DNA of 37,029 bases from Ophioceras dolichostomum (taxonomy: Eukaryota; Ascomycota; Sordariomycetes; Magnaporthales; Ophioceraceae): the NCBI GenBank assembly GCA_003049485.1, contig PYST01000365.1:1-37029 (forward strand). The letters are read 5' to 3'. This document shows positions 1-11,500 of this stretch, piece after piece. How positions within the stretch are numbered: the stretch's first letter is position 1; each line of letters starts with the position of its first letter. A program made the translations under genes and the position numbers. The notes under the pieces were generated by a model that was given only the letters and a program-made list of their open reading frames with translations, had not been told where the DNA came from and made no database searches.

Positions 1-2045
1 ACAACTGGCCATAATTGTGCAGTGGTGAAAGTGGTGTGAAAGGGAGAGAGAATTTTGCGGGGACATTAATTTTTTGGGGGCTGAGCCTGTGAACTCGCGT
101 GGGGTCCAACAACGACCCCCTGCAGGAAGTTGGGCAGGATCTGCATCCAGCTCTGCCTAGGCTGCAGAGTTAGCTTGCCAAGAGTCCCCATTGGATACCG
201 CTAGATCCTGGTCCTGTCACCCCCCTGTTCAGCTGGGAAACATTCCACCAGTCGGCATGCGTGTTCGGATGACAGAGGCAAACATCTGAAATCCTTCCCA
301 CGCTCCCGGCTGCAGGAGTATGTGAGCACTTCGCACCGTTGACAACCTATCATTTCCACCTCCCCCTGGATATTCCGCCTTCACGATGGGGGGGCTGGGG
401 GGACACGAACCCTGTGCTCCGCGGACTCTTGACCTGCCACATGTGTTCCTTTATTCCATCTTCCGACGCCGCCCCCTCCTGAGAGGAAAGATAATGGGCT
501 GACTTTCGAACGAGTCTGCATGCGTCGCGTCGTCGTCCATCAACGCACGATTCGTCCCTGTCTTCGCTCTGCGGTTCACCGTGCGTCCTCGTTTGTGGCG
601 CGTACAGGCCGCCCGCCCACTGGCGACTATTAGTGACCGATGAATCCTCTATCTGGCTGCACAATAAAGAATACGCTGGCTGGGCTGGCTGTTTGGTTGG
701 ATGGGAGCCTTCCACTTGGCGGATAGGGATAGCAAATGAGTGGGTTCTTGCTTCACTAGCTGCTTGCCTCCCTCCTGCGCCACCAACACCCACTGCTTTC
801 AGGGGGATTACGGGATTATGGAGAACCCCCCCCCCCCAGATAGATGTGCTCTACGAAGGGTCGGATATCCCTTCATCGCGAGGCACGCTGGGTGCTATCT
901 ATAATGTTCTCCCTTCCTCACCTCGCGACCGCCATTCTTTTGTTCACCTTTTTGTCGCACCTCGACTTCCGTTCACTCGGCGGAGAAGGTCGGCGTCCTC
1001 TCGTTTGATTCATCTTCTTTCCCTCAAGTGCTGTCTTTGATCAGCTTCCTCAGGTTTTCATTCTTGCTCGCATTCATTCTCCCTCCCGTTGAGCCTCCTG
1101 TCTCATAAACCCGCTTCCTCTTTCTCCCTCGTTGCCTCTACTACCTCCCGCATAACTGTGCAGGTGGGGGAGGAGCTTCGTGCGGGTTCTGGGTCCTCGG
1201 TCTCTCTTTCCACAATTGGACTCCCACAATCCGGCGGCTGCCAGCAAAATAGGACGGGATACCCCTATAGAGATTTTCATCGTGGTAGACTTTTCGAGTT
1301 CTGCCCTTGCCTTCCACGCCCCGGATCGGCGTTTGCAAGGTCTTGGTACCAAAGACACCATAACACTCCGCCAGCGACCACTCAGTCATCAGTCACTCTT
1401 TCATTCACGCTGTCGCCAGAATCCAGCATTCGGCGATTCACGTCTTGGATCAGTCCGCCCTCGGTTTTCTTATCCACTTGTCTTTTCTCTCTCAGTATTT
1501 TCTTTTCAAGTTTATTTTTTTCTTCTCCATTTTCCCCCCACCCGTGCTGCGTCGTCTCTCCAAGAACCCTCCTTGTTGGGCCTCCTCAACCAAGCCCTGG
1601 GACCGCTGAACCGCCGCCTTGATTTGGTCGCCACCACCAGTGCTACAAAGCTGCGAGTCCTTTGTCTTCGAAGGGGGGTATTTGTGGTGACATAAAGAAG
1701 CCTGTGACTTTCCTCCGTCGCTCGCCCCGAACCGATAATGGCATTGTGACACTGGCAAGTCCTTTGACATCGGCTTGTCCTCGCTTCTTTGCCCGTTCCG
1801 CGCTCTAGATCCCGGAGTGCTCGTGTAAAAGGAGCAGCTCTCCCCGCGAGATTCTCGAAACTCGTTGTTCGGCCCAAGTTGCATCTCCTCTCCAAGGATA
1901 CCAAAGCTCAACCGGACGAGACGACATCTCTACGACTACAAATCAAACAAGTCAAATTACACACGACTTTCCCACGCACACACCGACAAATACCCTCGAC
2001 TTCGACTCCTGCGTGCTGAAAGCCGTACACAAGCAGGAACTCACG
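1..2045. other. Gene-free left flank and long leader/promoter of the reductase gene
   Basis: No open frame here looks like a real protein: the longest ones are low-complexity Ser/Pro/Arg-rich translations on both strands without recognisable domains. Visible structure includes a run of C around 827-838 and a strongly pyrimidine-rich stretch around 1440-1560, the kind of tract that often lies just upstream of, or in, a fungal 5' leader. The stretch therefore probably holds the promoter and untranslated leader of the reductase gene that follows. I did not see a clear GATA-type iron-regulator site. Confidence 0.5.
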
Positions 2046-3935
2046 ATGGACTCCGTACGCCGGAGCGAGCTCACCTCTCGCTTCCAAGATGCAGTACGAC
2101 TCGCAGCAGGAATGCACGTACGTGACGCGGCGACTTGGGTTGACCCAGCGGTAGCAAACCCGACCATCGCGCCGTACAATACGGGTCTAAATGGCGTCAA
2201 CCAGGATGTCAACATGATCCTCAAGGACGCCCTGTGGTGGAGTTTGGGCGGGGTCTGTCTTGCGGTGCTCGCGGTCCGGCTCGGTGAGATTGCCTGGGCC
2301 AAACTGCGGCAGGTGTCAGCGATGTCCTTGCCGGCGGAGCGCCAGGGATACTGGCGTCTGGCGCAGTGGGGGTGGATGCCGGGACTGAAGAAGCACCTGA
2401 TCTACGCGCCGCTGTGGCGCAAACGGCACAACCGCGAGATCCAACTCTCGGCGGCAGTGAACATTGGGACGCTGCCGTCGCGGCTTCATGCCTTGCTGCT
2501 CGGTCTGTACCTGACCAGCAACCTGGCCTACATGCTGATCCTGAACTGGAGCAACGCGAACCGCTACTCATTCGCGGCCGAGCTGCGCGGGCGGTCCGGC
2601 ACGCTGGCAGCAGTCAATATGGTCCCGCTGTTCATCCTGGCCGGCCGCAACAACCCGCTTATCCCCCTGCTGCAGATCAGCTTCGACACGTACAACCTGC
2701 TCCACCGCTGGATGGGCCGCGTCGTCGTGGCCGAGGCACTGATCCATACGGCTGCCTGGGCATTCGTGCAGGTGGCGGACGGCGGCTGGCCGAGCGTCCG
2801 CCACAAGGTGCTGTACGACAACTTCATCAGCTCTGGCACCATCGGCACCGTGGCGTTTGTCGTCTTGGCCCTCTTCTCCCTCTCGCCCGTGCGCCATGCC
2901 TTCTACGAAACCTTTCTCAACACGCATATCATCCTCGCCGGCATAGCGCTGGTCTGCACATGGGTTCACTGCGCAGTCGCCGGATTGCCCGGCGGTCTGC
3001 CACAGCTGTCGTGGGTCATCGCCATCTTTATCCTGTGGGTAGCCGATCGCCTCGCCCGTGCGATCCGCATCGCCTACTACAATGTCTCGAAGCACGGCTT
3101 TACCGAGGCTGTCGTAGAAGCCATGCCCGGAGAGACTTGCCGGGTGCAGATGCGACTCCCGCGTTACGTGGATATTCGCCCCGGCACGCACGCTTACCTC
3201 CGTTTCGCGTCGATCAACCCCTGGGAGAGCCATCCTTTCTCCATCGCCTGGGTCGAGCACCCCCCAAGAGGTGACTTCTTGCCCGTGGTCGAGAAGGAGG
3301 AGTACTCGAGCGCCGGGTCCAAGGAGCACCTCAGCACGACCGTGTCCTTCATCATCGCGGCCCAAAGCGGCTTCACGCGCAAACTGTACAACCGTGCCAC
3401 GGCGCACGGCACTCGCGCGGTCACTCTGGGTGCTGCCTTCGAGGGACCCTACGCGGGCCACCATTCTCTGGACAGCTACGGACACGTCGTCCTGATTGCG
3501 GGCGCCACCGGAATCACGCACCAGATCAGCTATCTGAAGCCGCTGATCGAAGGATATAACAATGGCACAGTGGCGACTCGCCGCATTTTGCTGGTCTGGA
3601 TCGTGCGCGAGAACGAGGCTCTGGAGTGGGTTCGCCCTTGGATGGACACTATTCTGCGCCTACCGAACCGCAAGCATTTGCTGCAGATCCGCCTGTTCGT
3701 GACTCGCCCCAAAAACCCTCGCGAGATTGTGTCGGCCTCGAACAACGTGCAGATGTTCCCCGGTCGGCCTAAACTCCCGACCCTCATCCGGAAAGAGGTG
3801 TCTGAGCAGGTCGGCGCTATGTGCGTGTCCGTCTGTGGCCCAGGCGCCCTGGCTGACGATGTCAGAAACGCCGTCCGCTCAGTGCAAGATGAGGGAAATT
3901 CCGTAGACCTGTTCGAGGAGAGCTTCACGTGGTGA
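2046..3935 (+). CDS. Ferric/metalloreductase transmembrane component (Fre family)
   Basis: An intronless gene encoding 629 aa. The family moves electrons from cytosolic NADPH through FAD and two transmembrane hemes to ferric or cupric ions at a membrane, before high-affinity metal uptake. The transmembrane core contains two histidine pairs, each spaced H-X13-H (H220/H234 and H294/H308), which is the bis-heme signature of ferric reductases and NADPH oxidases. An FAD-binding HPFSI motif lies at about 396-400, an EGPY motif at about 466-469, the NADPH-binding GATGIT loop at about 486-491, and a CGPG motif at about 597-600. There is no obvious secretion signal; a first hydrophobic helix starts near residue 60. 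I chose the ATG at 2046 (A at -3, G at +4); the frame stays open upstream only through a GTG. The metal substrate and exact paralogue cannot be read from sequence; an NADPH oxidase is less likely given the overall layout. Confidence 0.93.
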   Translation: MDSVRRSELTSRFQDAVRLAAGMHVRDAATWVDPAVANPTIAPYNTGLNGVNQDVNMILKDALWWSLGGVCLAVLAVRLGEIAWAKLRQVSAMSLPAERQGYWRLAQWGWMPGLKKHLIYAPLWRKRHNREIQLSAAVNIGTLPSRLHALLLGLYLTSNLAYMLILNWSNANRYSFAAELRGRSGTLAAVNMVPLFILAGRNNPLIPLLQISFDTYNLLHRWMGRVVVAEALIHTAAWAFVQVADGGWPSVRHKVLYDNFISSGTIGTVAFVVLALFSLSPVRHAFYETFLNTHIILAGIALVCTWVHCAVAGLPGGLPQLSWVIAIFILWVADRLARAIRIAYYNVSKHGFTEAVVEAMPGETCRVQMRLPRYVDIRPGTHAYLRFASINPWESHPFSIAWVEHPPRGDFLPVVEKEEYSSAGSKEHLSTTVSFIIAAQSGFTRKLYNRATAHGTRAVTLGAAFEGPYAGHHSLDSYGHVVLIAGATGITHQISYLKPLIEGYNNGTVATRRILLVWIVRENEALEWVRPWMDTILRLPNRKHLLQIRLFVTRPKNPREIVSASNNVQMFPGRPKLPTLIRKEVSEQVGAMCVSVCGPGALADDVRNAVRSVQDEGNSVDLFEESFTW

Positions 3936-4275
3936 CCGAGCCATATTGGGAACCTAGTCCCGGGAGACTCTTCTACATGTATATATTGCAATATGCCTGC
4001 CAGCCTGTCAGGCAACCTGTTGATATTTCCTTCTCACCTAGAGGTACCTATATCATTGCCATTCCCAGAAGTGTTCAAGAACACGTGAACTGCGGATGTC
4101 CCTAAGCTCCGACAACAAAAGTGATGGATTTGAGCCCAGGGGTGCAAAAGCCGGTCAATGAATCAGCGAGGAAGCGCAAGATACACCCCTAAAAAGAAAA
4201 TAGTTCCGCTCAACAAGGACGTGCTAGCGTACGTAGTATCATAAAAGGACGGCCTGTTTTGAAAGACTCGGTAGG

Positions 4276-4282
4276 TGAGTCA
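4276..4282. promoter_or_regulatory. Candidate Gcn4/CPC1/CpcA site (TGAGTCA)
   Basis: A perfect TGAGTCA lies about 490 bp upstream of the LEU4 start codon. The cross-pathway control activator (Gcn4 in yeast, CPC1/CpcA in filamentous fungi) binds TGA(C/G)TCA, and leucine genes are classic targets. A 7-mer occurs by chance often; its weight comes from pairing with the second site and from the identity of the gene. Confidence 0.5.
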
Positions 4283-4398
4283 GCAGGTTCGTCAGGTGTC
4301 GGCCCCGACAAGGGATCCGGGGCGGGGACTTGACCCCTCGTGAGCTTTGGAGCTTCCGGGCCGAGTTCGGGATGAACGGGGTTTGGTTTTTACATATG

Positions 4399-4405
4399 TG
4401 ACTCA
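4399..4405. promoter_or_regulatory. Candidate Gcn4/CPC1/CpcA site (TGACTCA)
   Basis: A perfect TGACTCA lies about 360 bp upstream of the LEU4 start and 123 bp from the TGAGTCA copy. It is the preferred core of the bZIP activator of amino-acid starvation response. Confidence 0.55.
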
Positions 4406-4701
4406 GAGCCTGGGCAGCCGTTCTCTCTAGCTTTGGGCAGAAAAGGAGAGCAATCGATGACTTCCGCATTGCAGTCTGTAGTAGGCGTTGGTTGTATCCA
4501 CAGATCACCATCAACAGGGCGTACGACTTGTCAAGACTTTAGTCGGTAGGTACGTTGGAGGAATCAAAGCTTTATTTACCCCTCACCAAACTGCCTCTTT
4601 TCTTTCTCTCTTTCTTTTTTCTTCTTCCTTTTTTCCCTACCACCATCCGACTCTCTTGCTTTTCTTCCTTCCGTCCGCTCTGGTCGGACCTTTCCATTTA
4701 C

Positions 4702-4718
4702 AGCCTGCCAATCAGGCT
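4702..4718 (+). promoter_or_regulatory. Perfect 6-bp hairpin with CCAAT loop in the LEU4 leader
   Basis: AGCCTG at 4702-4707 pairs perfectly with CAGGCT at 4713-4718 around a 5-nt CCAAT loop. The last stem base directly abuts the ATG of a short uORF. In the DNA the same bases also present a CCAAT box, so the palindrome may instead be a promoter element. Confidence 0.45.
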
Positions 4719-4730
4719 ATGCATCGCTAA
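4719..4730 (+). promoter_or_regulatory. Three-codon upstream ORF (ATG CAT CGC TAA)
   Basis: This minimal ORF ends 36 nt before the LEU4 initiation codon, and I see no other ATG between them. If the transcript starts upstream (the pyrimidine tract at 4597-4680 suggests so), ribosomes meet this AUG first and must reinitiate or leak past it. It is too short to encode a leucine attenuator-style peptide. Confidence 0.5.
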
Positions 4731-4766
4731 CAACCAAAGCGACTCAACCCCGAAGGAAACAGAAAC

Positions 4767-7095
4767 ATGCCGATGTAAGCTCTCTCGTTTCCCTCCTGTC
4801 TGTCATTGCGCCGTTGCGGTCATCCCGAGGCACTCAACTAAAGCAACCTTGCGCAGGCTTAAGGATCCCTCGACAAAGTACAGGAGGTTTCCTCCTGTGA
4901 ATTTGCCGGACCGCCAATGGCCCTCCAAAACCATCGACAAAGCTCCTCGTTGGCTGTCGACAGACCTTCGGGATGGTAACCAGAGCCTTGTTGACCCAAT
5001 GGTGGGTGTGCCCCACGTGCTCCTACTTCTTGCCAGCTCCCCTGGCCCTCATGTTTCGCTTGGCCGAGAACCCGCCTGCGTCTGCGCGTCAGTTGTATCA
5101 AGAACGACGACTTATTGGCTGAATTGCCCGACTAACTCCTGTTGGTGTGTTTTCCCATCCCTCTCGATCCGGTCAGACCGGGGATGAGAAGTGGACGTAC
5201 TTCAAGATGCTCTGCGAGCTGGGCTACAAGGAGATCGAGGTCGCGTTCCCATCAGCGTCGCAGACGGACTACGAATTCACCCGCAGACTGATCGAGACGC
5301 CCGGCACAGTCCCCGACGATGTTTGGCTGCAGGTCTTATCGCCGTGCAGGGAGGACCTCATCCGGCGGACGGTCGAGTCCGTGAGGGGTGCGAAGAAGGC
5401 CGTGATCCATATCTACCTGGCGACCAGCGAATGCTTCAGGCGCATCGTGTTCGGATTCACCGAGGACGAGAGCGTCGAGCTTGCCACGAGGTGTGCTAGG
5501 CTGGTGCGCTCCCTCACCAAGGACGACCCTAGCCAGCAGGGCACGGAGTGGGCGTTCGAGTTCAGCCCGGAGACCTTCTCGGACACGCGTCTGGACTTCT
5601 CGGTGCGCATCTGCGAGGCAGTCAAGGACGCCTGGGGCCCCACGACTGAGAATCCCATCATTTTCAACCTGCCGGCGACGGTCGAGATGGCGACGCCCAA
5701 CGTGTACGCCGACCAGATCGAGTACTTCTGCCGGAAAGTGTCGGAGCGAGAGAAGGTGTGCGTGTCGCTGCACCCGCACAACGACCGCGGGTGTGCCGTG
5801 GCGGCTGCAGAACTGGCGCAGATGGCCGGGGCCGACCGCGTCGAGGGATGCCTCTTCGGCAACGGCGAGCGCACGGGCAATGTCGACCTTGTGACGCTGG
5901 CGCTGAACCTCTACACTCAGGGAGTGCACCCCGAGGTGGACCTGTCGGACCTGAACCGCGTGATCGGCGTGGTCGAGGTGTGCAACAAGATCCCCGTGCA
6001 CCCGCGCGCCCCGTACGGCGGCTCGCTGGTTGTGTGCGCCTTCAGCGGGTCGCACCAGGACGCCATCAAGAAGGGCCTCCAGGCGCGCGAGACCAGCGGC
6101 GCGACGTACCAGGACAACTGGCAAGTGCCGTACCTGCCGCTGGACCCAAAGGACATCGGGCGCGACTACCAAGCCGTCATCCGCGTCAACTCGCAGAGCG
6201 GCAAGGGCGGCGCTGCGTGGATCATCCAGCAGTACCTGCACCTCGACCTGCCGCGCGGCCTGCAGGTTCACTTCAGCCGTGTCGTGCAGCAGATGGCCGA
6301 GCAGCGCGGGCGCGAGCTGCTCCCAGTCGAGATCACTGAGCTCTTTGAGCGCACCTATTTCTTGCGCGAGAATCCACGTTTCACCATCATAGATTACTCC
6401 GTCAGCCCGGATCGCTCTACGAGCCCAGCTCCGCCGGCCCCCGGCCGCACGCAGGACACTAAGAACATGAAGCGCGTATTCGAGGGCGTCGTCTCTGCCG
6501 ACGGCAAGGAGCACAGGCTGCGCGGTAGGGGCAACGGCCCGATCTCCAGCATGGCAAACGCCCTCCGCTCCATCGGAATTGACATGGACGTCAGCGACTA
6601 CAAGGAGCATGCTGTGGGCAAGGGCCGAGACGTCAAGGCGGCCACCTACATCGAGTGCACAGCGGCCGGCAGCAACCAAAAGGTCTGGGGCGTTGGTATC
6701 CACGAGGACGTGCTTCAAAGCTCGTTGATCGCACTGCTGAGCGCCGCGAGCAGCGTAAGTTTGTTTCCCACCCTGTTGTCCGGTTGACTTTGTCTGCCTT
6801 GCCTCTATCCCCGTATCCCCGTATCCTCGTGTCTCCTGCCTCCCGCTACTCCTTCTGGCTGCGTAGGCACTTGCTCCCTCTGATACTGACTTGGAATTGT
6901 TTCCGCCATCGTTGCCATCAGTTTGCCGCTAGCTTCCCGGGAAGTCCGATACTTGCCCGACCGACACCCCAGCGGTCTCTCAGCCAAGACCTGGATCATG
7001 ACGGATTTGCACCCCACAACGCCAAGGGGCTGAACGGAGCGGCGAAGAGGCCGGATCTGATCCAGGCTCTTGAGGCACAGGCAGACGAGATATAA
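4767..7095 (+). CDS. LEU4: 2-isopropylmalate synthase (alpha-IPMS)
   Basis: Catalyses the first committed step of leucine biosynthesis: acetyl-CoA plus 2-oxoisovalerate gives 2-isopropylmalate. Exons are 4767-4774, 4857-5001, 5177-6754 and 6922-7095 (634 aa). The first coding exon is only 8 nt; joining it across gtaagc...gcgcag gives the family N-terminus MPMLKDPSTKY. The intron 5002-5176 has a CTAAC branch site near 5132. The DRE-TIM metallolyase barrel shows LRDGNQSL (metal ligand D42), the HPHNDRG motif (H250, H252) and GNGERTGN (N286). The C-terminal third, with GNGPISSMANAL, is the LeuA regulatory domain for leucine feedback. Unlike yeast Leu4, the model has no N-terminal mitochondrial extension; I find no in-frame upstream ATG. 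The exact end of the protein depends on the last intron (6755-6921), which is phase-consistent. Regulation by cross-pathway control is suggested by two upstream Gcn4-type sites. Confidence 0.95.
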
Positions 7096-8543
7096 GGTTA
7101 TTAGTGATCTAATTACTGTAGGCTGGGGATGCGGTACCTCCTGGCCTGGGCTCGTTGGCTCTGGATAGGCTGGTCGGTCGAGATTTGATAATATGCACTG
7201 AGGGCACAATGAGGTAGCTAGGGGGCGGAGAACCAAAAGAGAAGGGTCAAGCAGAGAAGCAGAATCGGAGTTCATGGAGGAACAAAACAACAAAAACGAG
7301 AGTTGGACGGAGAAGGTTGGCACTGGCACCAATTGGCATGTATGCATACTGGGTCAAAGTAAGGTCCTTACCCAGGTAACTAAGGTTCCCACCTAACATA
7401 GGTTGCCTGAGGTACCCAAGTATTGAGCTATGCCGTCACTTTGGTGTAATCCTTCCATTGATACGATGAACGGAGAGATGGTGCTGTTGTGGTAGTGCCT
7501 TCAATAAACTGAGGAAGGTAGGTGTACCTGGGTAGGGTAGGTACAGTGGTGGGCAGGGGGCATCAGTCACCAACTTGTCGACCCCTCTTCCACCAGACAG
7601 GCACTATCTGCGACACCACGGGGGGAGGACAAGCAGTTCTAAACCTCCTACTACTAGGTCCGGTACTTAATAAAATACCAGGGACGCACTGCCTAAGATA
7701 CCAACAGTTCTCTTCAGCTGCGTCTCACGCGCAAGGATTTGGGTCGACCAAAACAGCTGAGCTGAATTTTTTTTATTGAAAAAAAAAAAAAAGAAGAACC
7801 CAACCCAGCTCACCACTGTATACTTCGCCGCTCAGCCGACCGAGGTCAATCTCATCGACGCGAGCGCCCTTCGACCACACGATTACTAGATTACCCACGG
7901 TGAGTGAGCACCCGAGTGAGTTCGAGTTCGAGTGTCTACCCCTCAATCCTCGCAACTAGGGCGTCTGTCATCCACTTCAAGGCGCTATGTAGTTCGGCGG
8001 GGGGTGACGCAGTCGAGCAGTGCACTTTTAGTGGGTGTACACAGCATTCTGCTTCACCTCAGGGTCCGGCGCCCAGCCAGGAGTCAGGCAAAGTATCTGC
8101 TAGTCGGTGGTAGGCTATCTGGGCTGGGGCTCAATCACTTCAAAAGACTAGACGAGGCGACAGGGTCAATTCATCGACAGCTGGATTGACACCGCGCACT
8201 TACTGTGAGGGCCTGCCAAAGCAACTGACTGGTAGCTGATTACTGAGGCTGCCTGGGGCCCGCAGCCTTCCCTCCCACCTGTCTGTTGCCTTTGCTCGCA
8301 GATTTCTTGCCCGCTTTGCCCACCCTGCCTGCCCACCTCCATACCTGCCGCGCCCAACAGAGCCCGTCCACCTCATGTCCAACCCCACCTCACCGCACGT
8401 CCCCGGAAATTTATTATTTTATTTTATTTTCCCCCCATCTCTCTTCCTTCTTCCCCCCCCCCTTGACGCGTTTGATTCCCCATCTGATCTAACATATCCT
8501 CTCCTCGACTCTTGACAGCTGCTGTTGGCCAACCGAGCCCATC
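7096..8543. other. Intergenic region between LEU4 and importin beta
   Basis: No supported gene. It contains AGGTA/TACCT-type motifs around 7361-7420 and 7506-7545, an A-rich run around 7780-7795, a small repeat of GAGTTC around 7917-7932, and a C/T-rich stretch around 8395-8470 that probably marks the start of the next transcript. ORFs here are short and low-complexity. Confidence 0.5.
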
Positions 8544-11500
8544 ATGGAGACCAACTCAGCACCCGACATCACAACCGTCCTAAATAATTCGCTGTCACCA
8601 GGTACGCCAGGCTGCATCGTTGACACGACACCACAGCCCTTCGACCCCTCCCCCTCTTGTTTGCTCCCGCAATCGCGCGCCTCACCCGCGTCGTGTTGAG
8701 GTCCCCTTCTATTTCGCTGACGACAGATTAGACGCGAACCTTCGACATGCTGCCGAACAGCAACTGACGCACGCGGCCGAGACGAACTTCGTGGGTTTCC
8801 TCGCCCGCTTCACACCTCGCTCTCGCTCTCCCGCTCCCTCCCCTTCCATCTCTGCTGTCTCCCCCCACCCCGTTCGCTTCGCTAATGTTCACATCCACGA
8901 GTGTTGCCACCCTCCTTGGAATTCTGTAGTCATTATACCTCGCGACCCTCGTCCAAGAGCTAGCGAATGAGAGCGCCCAGGGTCATATTCGGGCGGCTGC
9001 CGGTATCGCCGTCAAAAATGCCTTCACCGCCCGCGAGTTCTCCCGCCAAGCCGCCCTTCATGCGAAATGGCTACAGCATACAGACGACGAAATCAAGTCA
9101 AGGGTGAAGAGCCTGGCTCTGCAGACACTTGCATCCAGCAACGCCCAGGCTGGCCAGGCTGCAGCGCAGGTCGTGGCGTCGATCGCTGGCATCGAGTTGC
9201 CGCGGGGCCAGTGGGGCGATCTGATGGGCGTGCTCGTTGGCAACGTCAGTGAAGGGGAGCCTCATCAGAAGCAGGCCTCTCTGACCACCATCGGCTTCAT
9301 CTGCGAGAGCCAGGACACGGAGCTGCGCGCGAGCCTGGTCGGCCATTCGAACGCCATCCTGACAGCGGTCGTGCAGGGCGCCCGCAAGGAGGAGACAAAC
9401 ATAGAGGTGCGGCTGGCTGCCATCACTGCTCTGGGTGACTCGCTCGAGTTTGTCGGCAACAACTTCAAGCATGAGGGCGAACGCAACTACATCATGCAGG
9501 TCGTCTGTGAGGCCACCCAGGCCGATGATTCGCGGGTACAGCAGGGTGCGTTCGGCTGTCTCAACCGCATCATGGCACTCTATTATGACAACATGCGATT
9601 TTACATGGAGAAGGCCCTGTTCGGCCTGACCATCCTCGGCATGAAGAACAACGACGAAGATGTTGCAAAGCTCGCCGTGGAGTTCTGGAGCACCGTCTGC
9701 GAGGAGGAGGTGACCATCGAGGATGACAACGCGCAGGTAAGCAGCCAAAAACCACGACAGCAGCAGCAGCAGCAGCAACAGCAGCCACGGCCGAATCCCC
9801 CTCACATCCTCGTTTCCCCGCCTATTTTTTCAGCCACCTCGTTTGCCCCCCCTTAGAGCTATCAGGTGCTAATCCAGATTCTACCTGACACGAAATAGGT
9901 CGAGAGCTCGGACCAGATGCGCCCTTTCTACAACTTCAGTCGCGTCGCTACTAACGAGGTGGTGCCTGTGCTGCTGACTCTCCTGACGCGGCAGGACGAG
10001 GATGCCACGGACGATGAGTACAACCTCTCGCGGGCGGCATACCAGTGCCTGCAGCTCTACGCGCAGGCGGTCGGATCCACCATCATCCCACCAGTCATCG
10101 CCTTCGTCGAGGCCAACCTGCGTTCTGAGGACTGGCACAACCGCGACGCAGCAGTGTCGGCGTTCGGTGCCATTATGGAGGGGCCGGAGGAAAAGGTGCT
10201 CGAGCCGATCGTCAAGTCAGCATTGCAGGTCCTCATCACGATGATGGATGACTCTTCGCTGCACGTCCGGGACTCGACGGCATACACTCTGGGACGCATC
10301 ACCGAGGCATGCTCCGAGGCCATCGACCCCGCGACGCATCTAGAGCCACTAATCCGCTCGCTCTTTGCCGGCCTGTTGAACAACTCGCGCATGGCGTCGT
10401 CATGCTGCTGGTCGCTGATGAACTTGGCCGACCGCTTCGCCGGCCAGCACGACGCGCAGCAGAACGCCATCACGCCGTTCTTCAACGAAAGCGTGACAAG
10501 CCTTTTGACAGTGACGGCAAGGCCCGACTGTGACTCGGCAGTCCGCACGGCGGCGTACGAGGTTCTCAATGCCTTCGTGACCAACGCGGCGGCCGAGAGC
10601 TTGCAGCCCGTTGCCACGCTCCTGGACGTGATCATCAAGCGTCTGGAGGAGACCATCCCCTTGCAGAACCAGGTCGTCAGCGTCGAGGACCGCATCACGC
10701 TCGAGGACATGCAGACCAGCCTTGCCTCTGTCCTGCAAGCCATCGTCTCTCGACTCGACAAGGAAATCGTGCCCCAGGGCGACCGCATCATGCAGGTGCT
10801 GCTGCAGGTCCTGTCTACTGTGGCGAGCAAGTCGACAGTGCCCGAGGCGATCTTCGCTACCATCAGCAGCCTTGGCAATGCCATTGAGGAAGGGTTTGTC
10901 GCCTACATGGACGCCTTTGCCCCGTTCTTATACAATGCCCTCGGCAACCAAGAAGAGCCCAGCCTTTGCTCCATGGCCATCGGCCTCGTCAGTGACTTGA
11001 CACGGTCCCTGGGCGAGCGCAGCCAACCGTACTGCAACGAGTTTATGAACTACCTTCTTGAGAATCTCAGGGTCTGCTCAGCCCTCTCCTATTGTTTCCT
11101 TGCCCCTTTCCCCTTTCCCCTTTCCTTGGCCGACCTTGGGTATAGCTTGCCACTTTCCATGTATCTCGGCGATCGTTGGAGCAATGACTGACATTATTGA
11201 ATAATTCGCATTTGGTATGCTTGTAGAGCACAACTCTGTCCAACCAGTTCAAGCCGGCCATTCTTCAATGCTTCGGGGACATCGCCAACGCTATCGGCGG
11301 GCATTTCGAGACGTACCTGTCGGTGGTTGCTCAGGTGCTCCAGCAGGCGTCATCAGTCACGGCTAGCCCGGATGGCTCGTACGAGATGTTTGACTATGTG
11401 ATCTCGCTTAGGGAGGGCATTATGGATGCATGGAGTGGTATCATCGGGGCCATGAAAAGCGGCGGCAAAAGTAAGTATCTTCATCTCATCGGCCCGTGCA

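Larger units (their letters stand above)
3936..4766. other. Intergenic region: reductase 3' end and LEU4 promoter/leader
   Basis: No gene is supported. The left part is the 3' flank of the reductase gene. The right part is the promoter and leader of the isopropylmalate synthase gene, with two Gcn4-type sites (4276-4282, 4399-4405), a long pyrimidine-rich tract (about 4597-4680), a hairpin and a uORF, each listed separately. A CACGTG box sits near 4081. Confidence 0.6.

Noticed and set aside
350..1040. Overlapping + and - strand frames of about 140 codons
   Set aside because: Low-complexity translations on both strands without domain or start context; judged to be noncoding upstream DNA.
4555..5001. 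N-terminal extension of LEU4 by reading through intron 1 from further upstream
   Set aside because: The frame is open, but it starts at a TTG and contains no ATG, and the intron has good splice sites that restore the family N-terminus. Non-AUG initiation cannot be excluded but has no support.
5336..6718. 460-codon antisense open frame across LEU4
   Set aside because: It is the reverse-strand shadow of a strongly codon-biased GC-rich exon; its Val/Ala/Arg/Leu-rich translation matches no family, while the sense frame is a clear isopropylmalate synthase.
8721..8726. Acceptor CAG at 8724-8726 for importin beta exon 2
   Set aside because: Using it puts a TAG stop in frame at once; the TAG acceptor ending at 8731 gives the conserved SPDANLRHAAEQQL.
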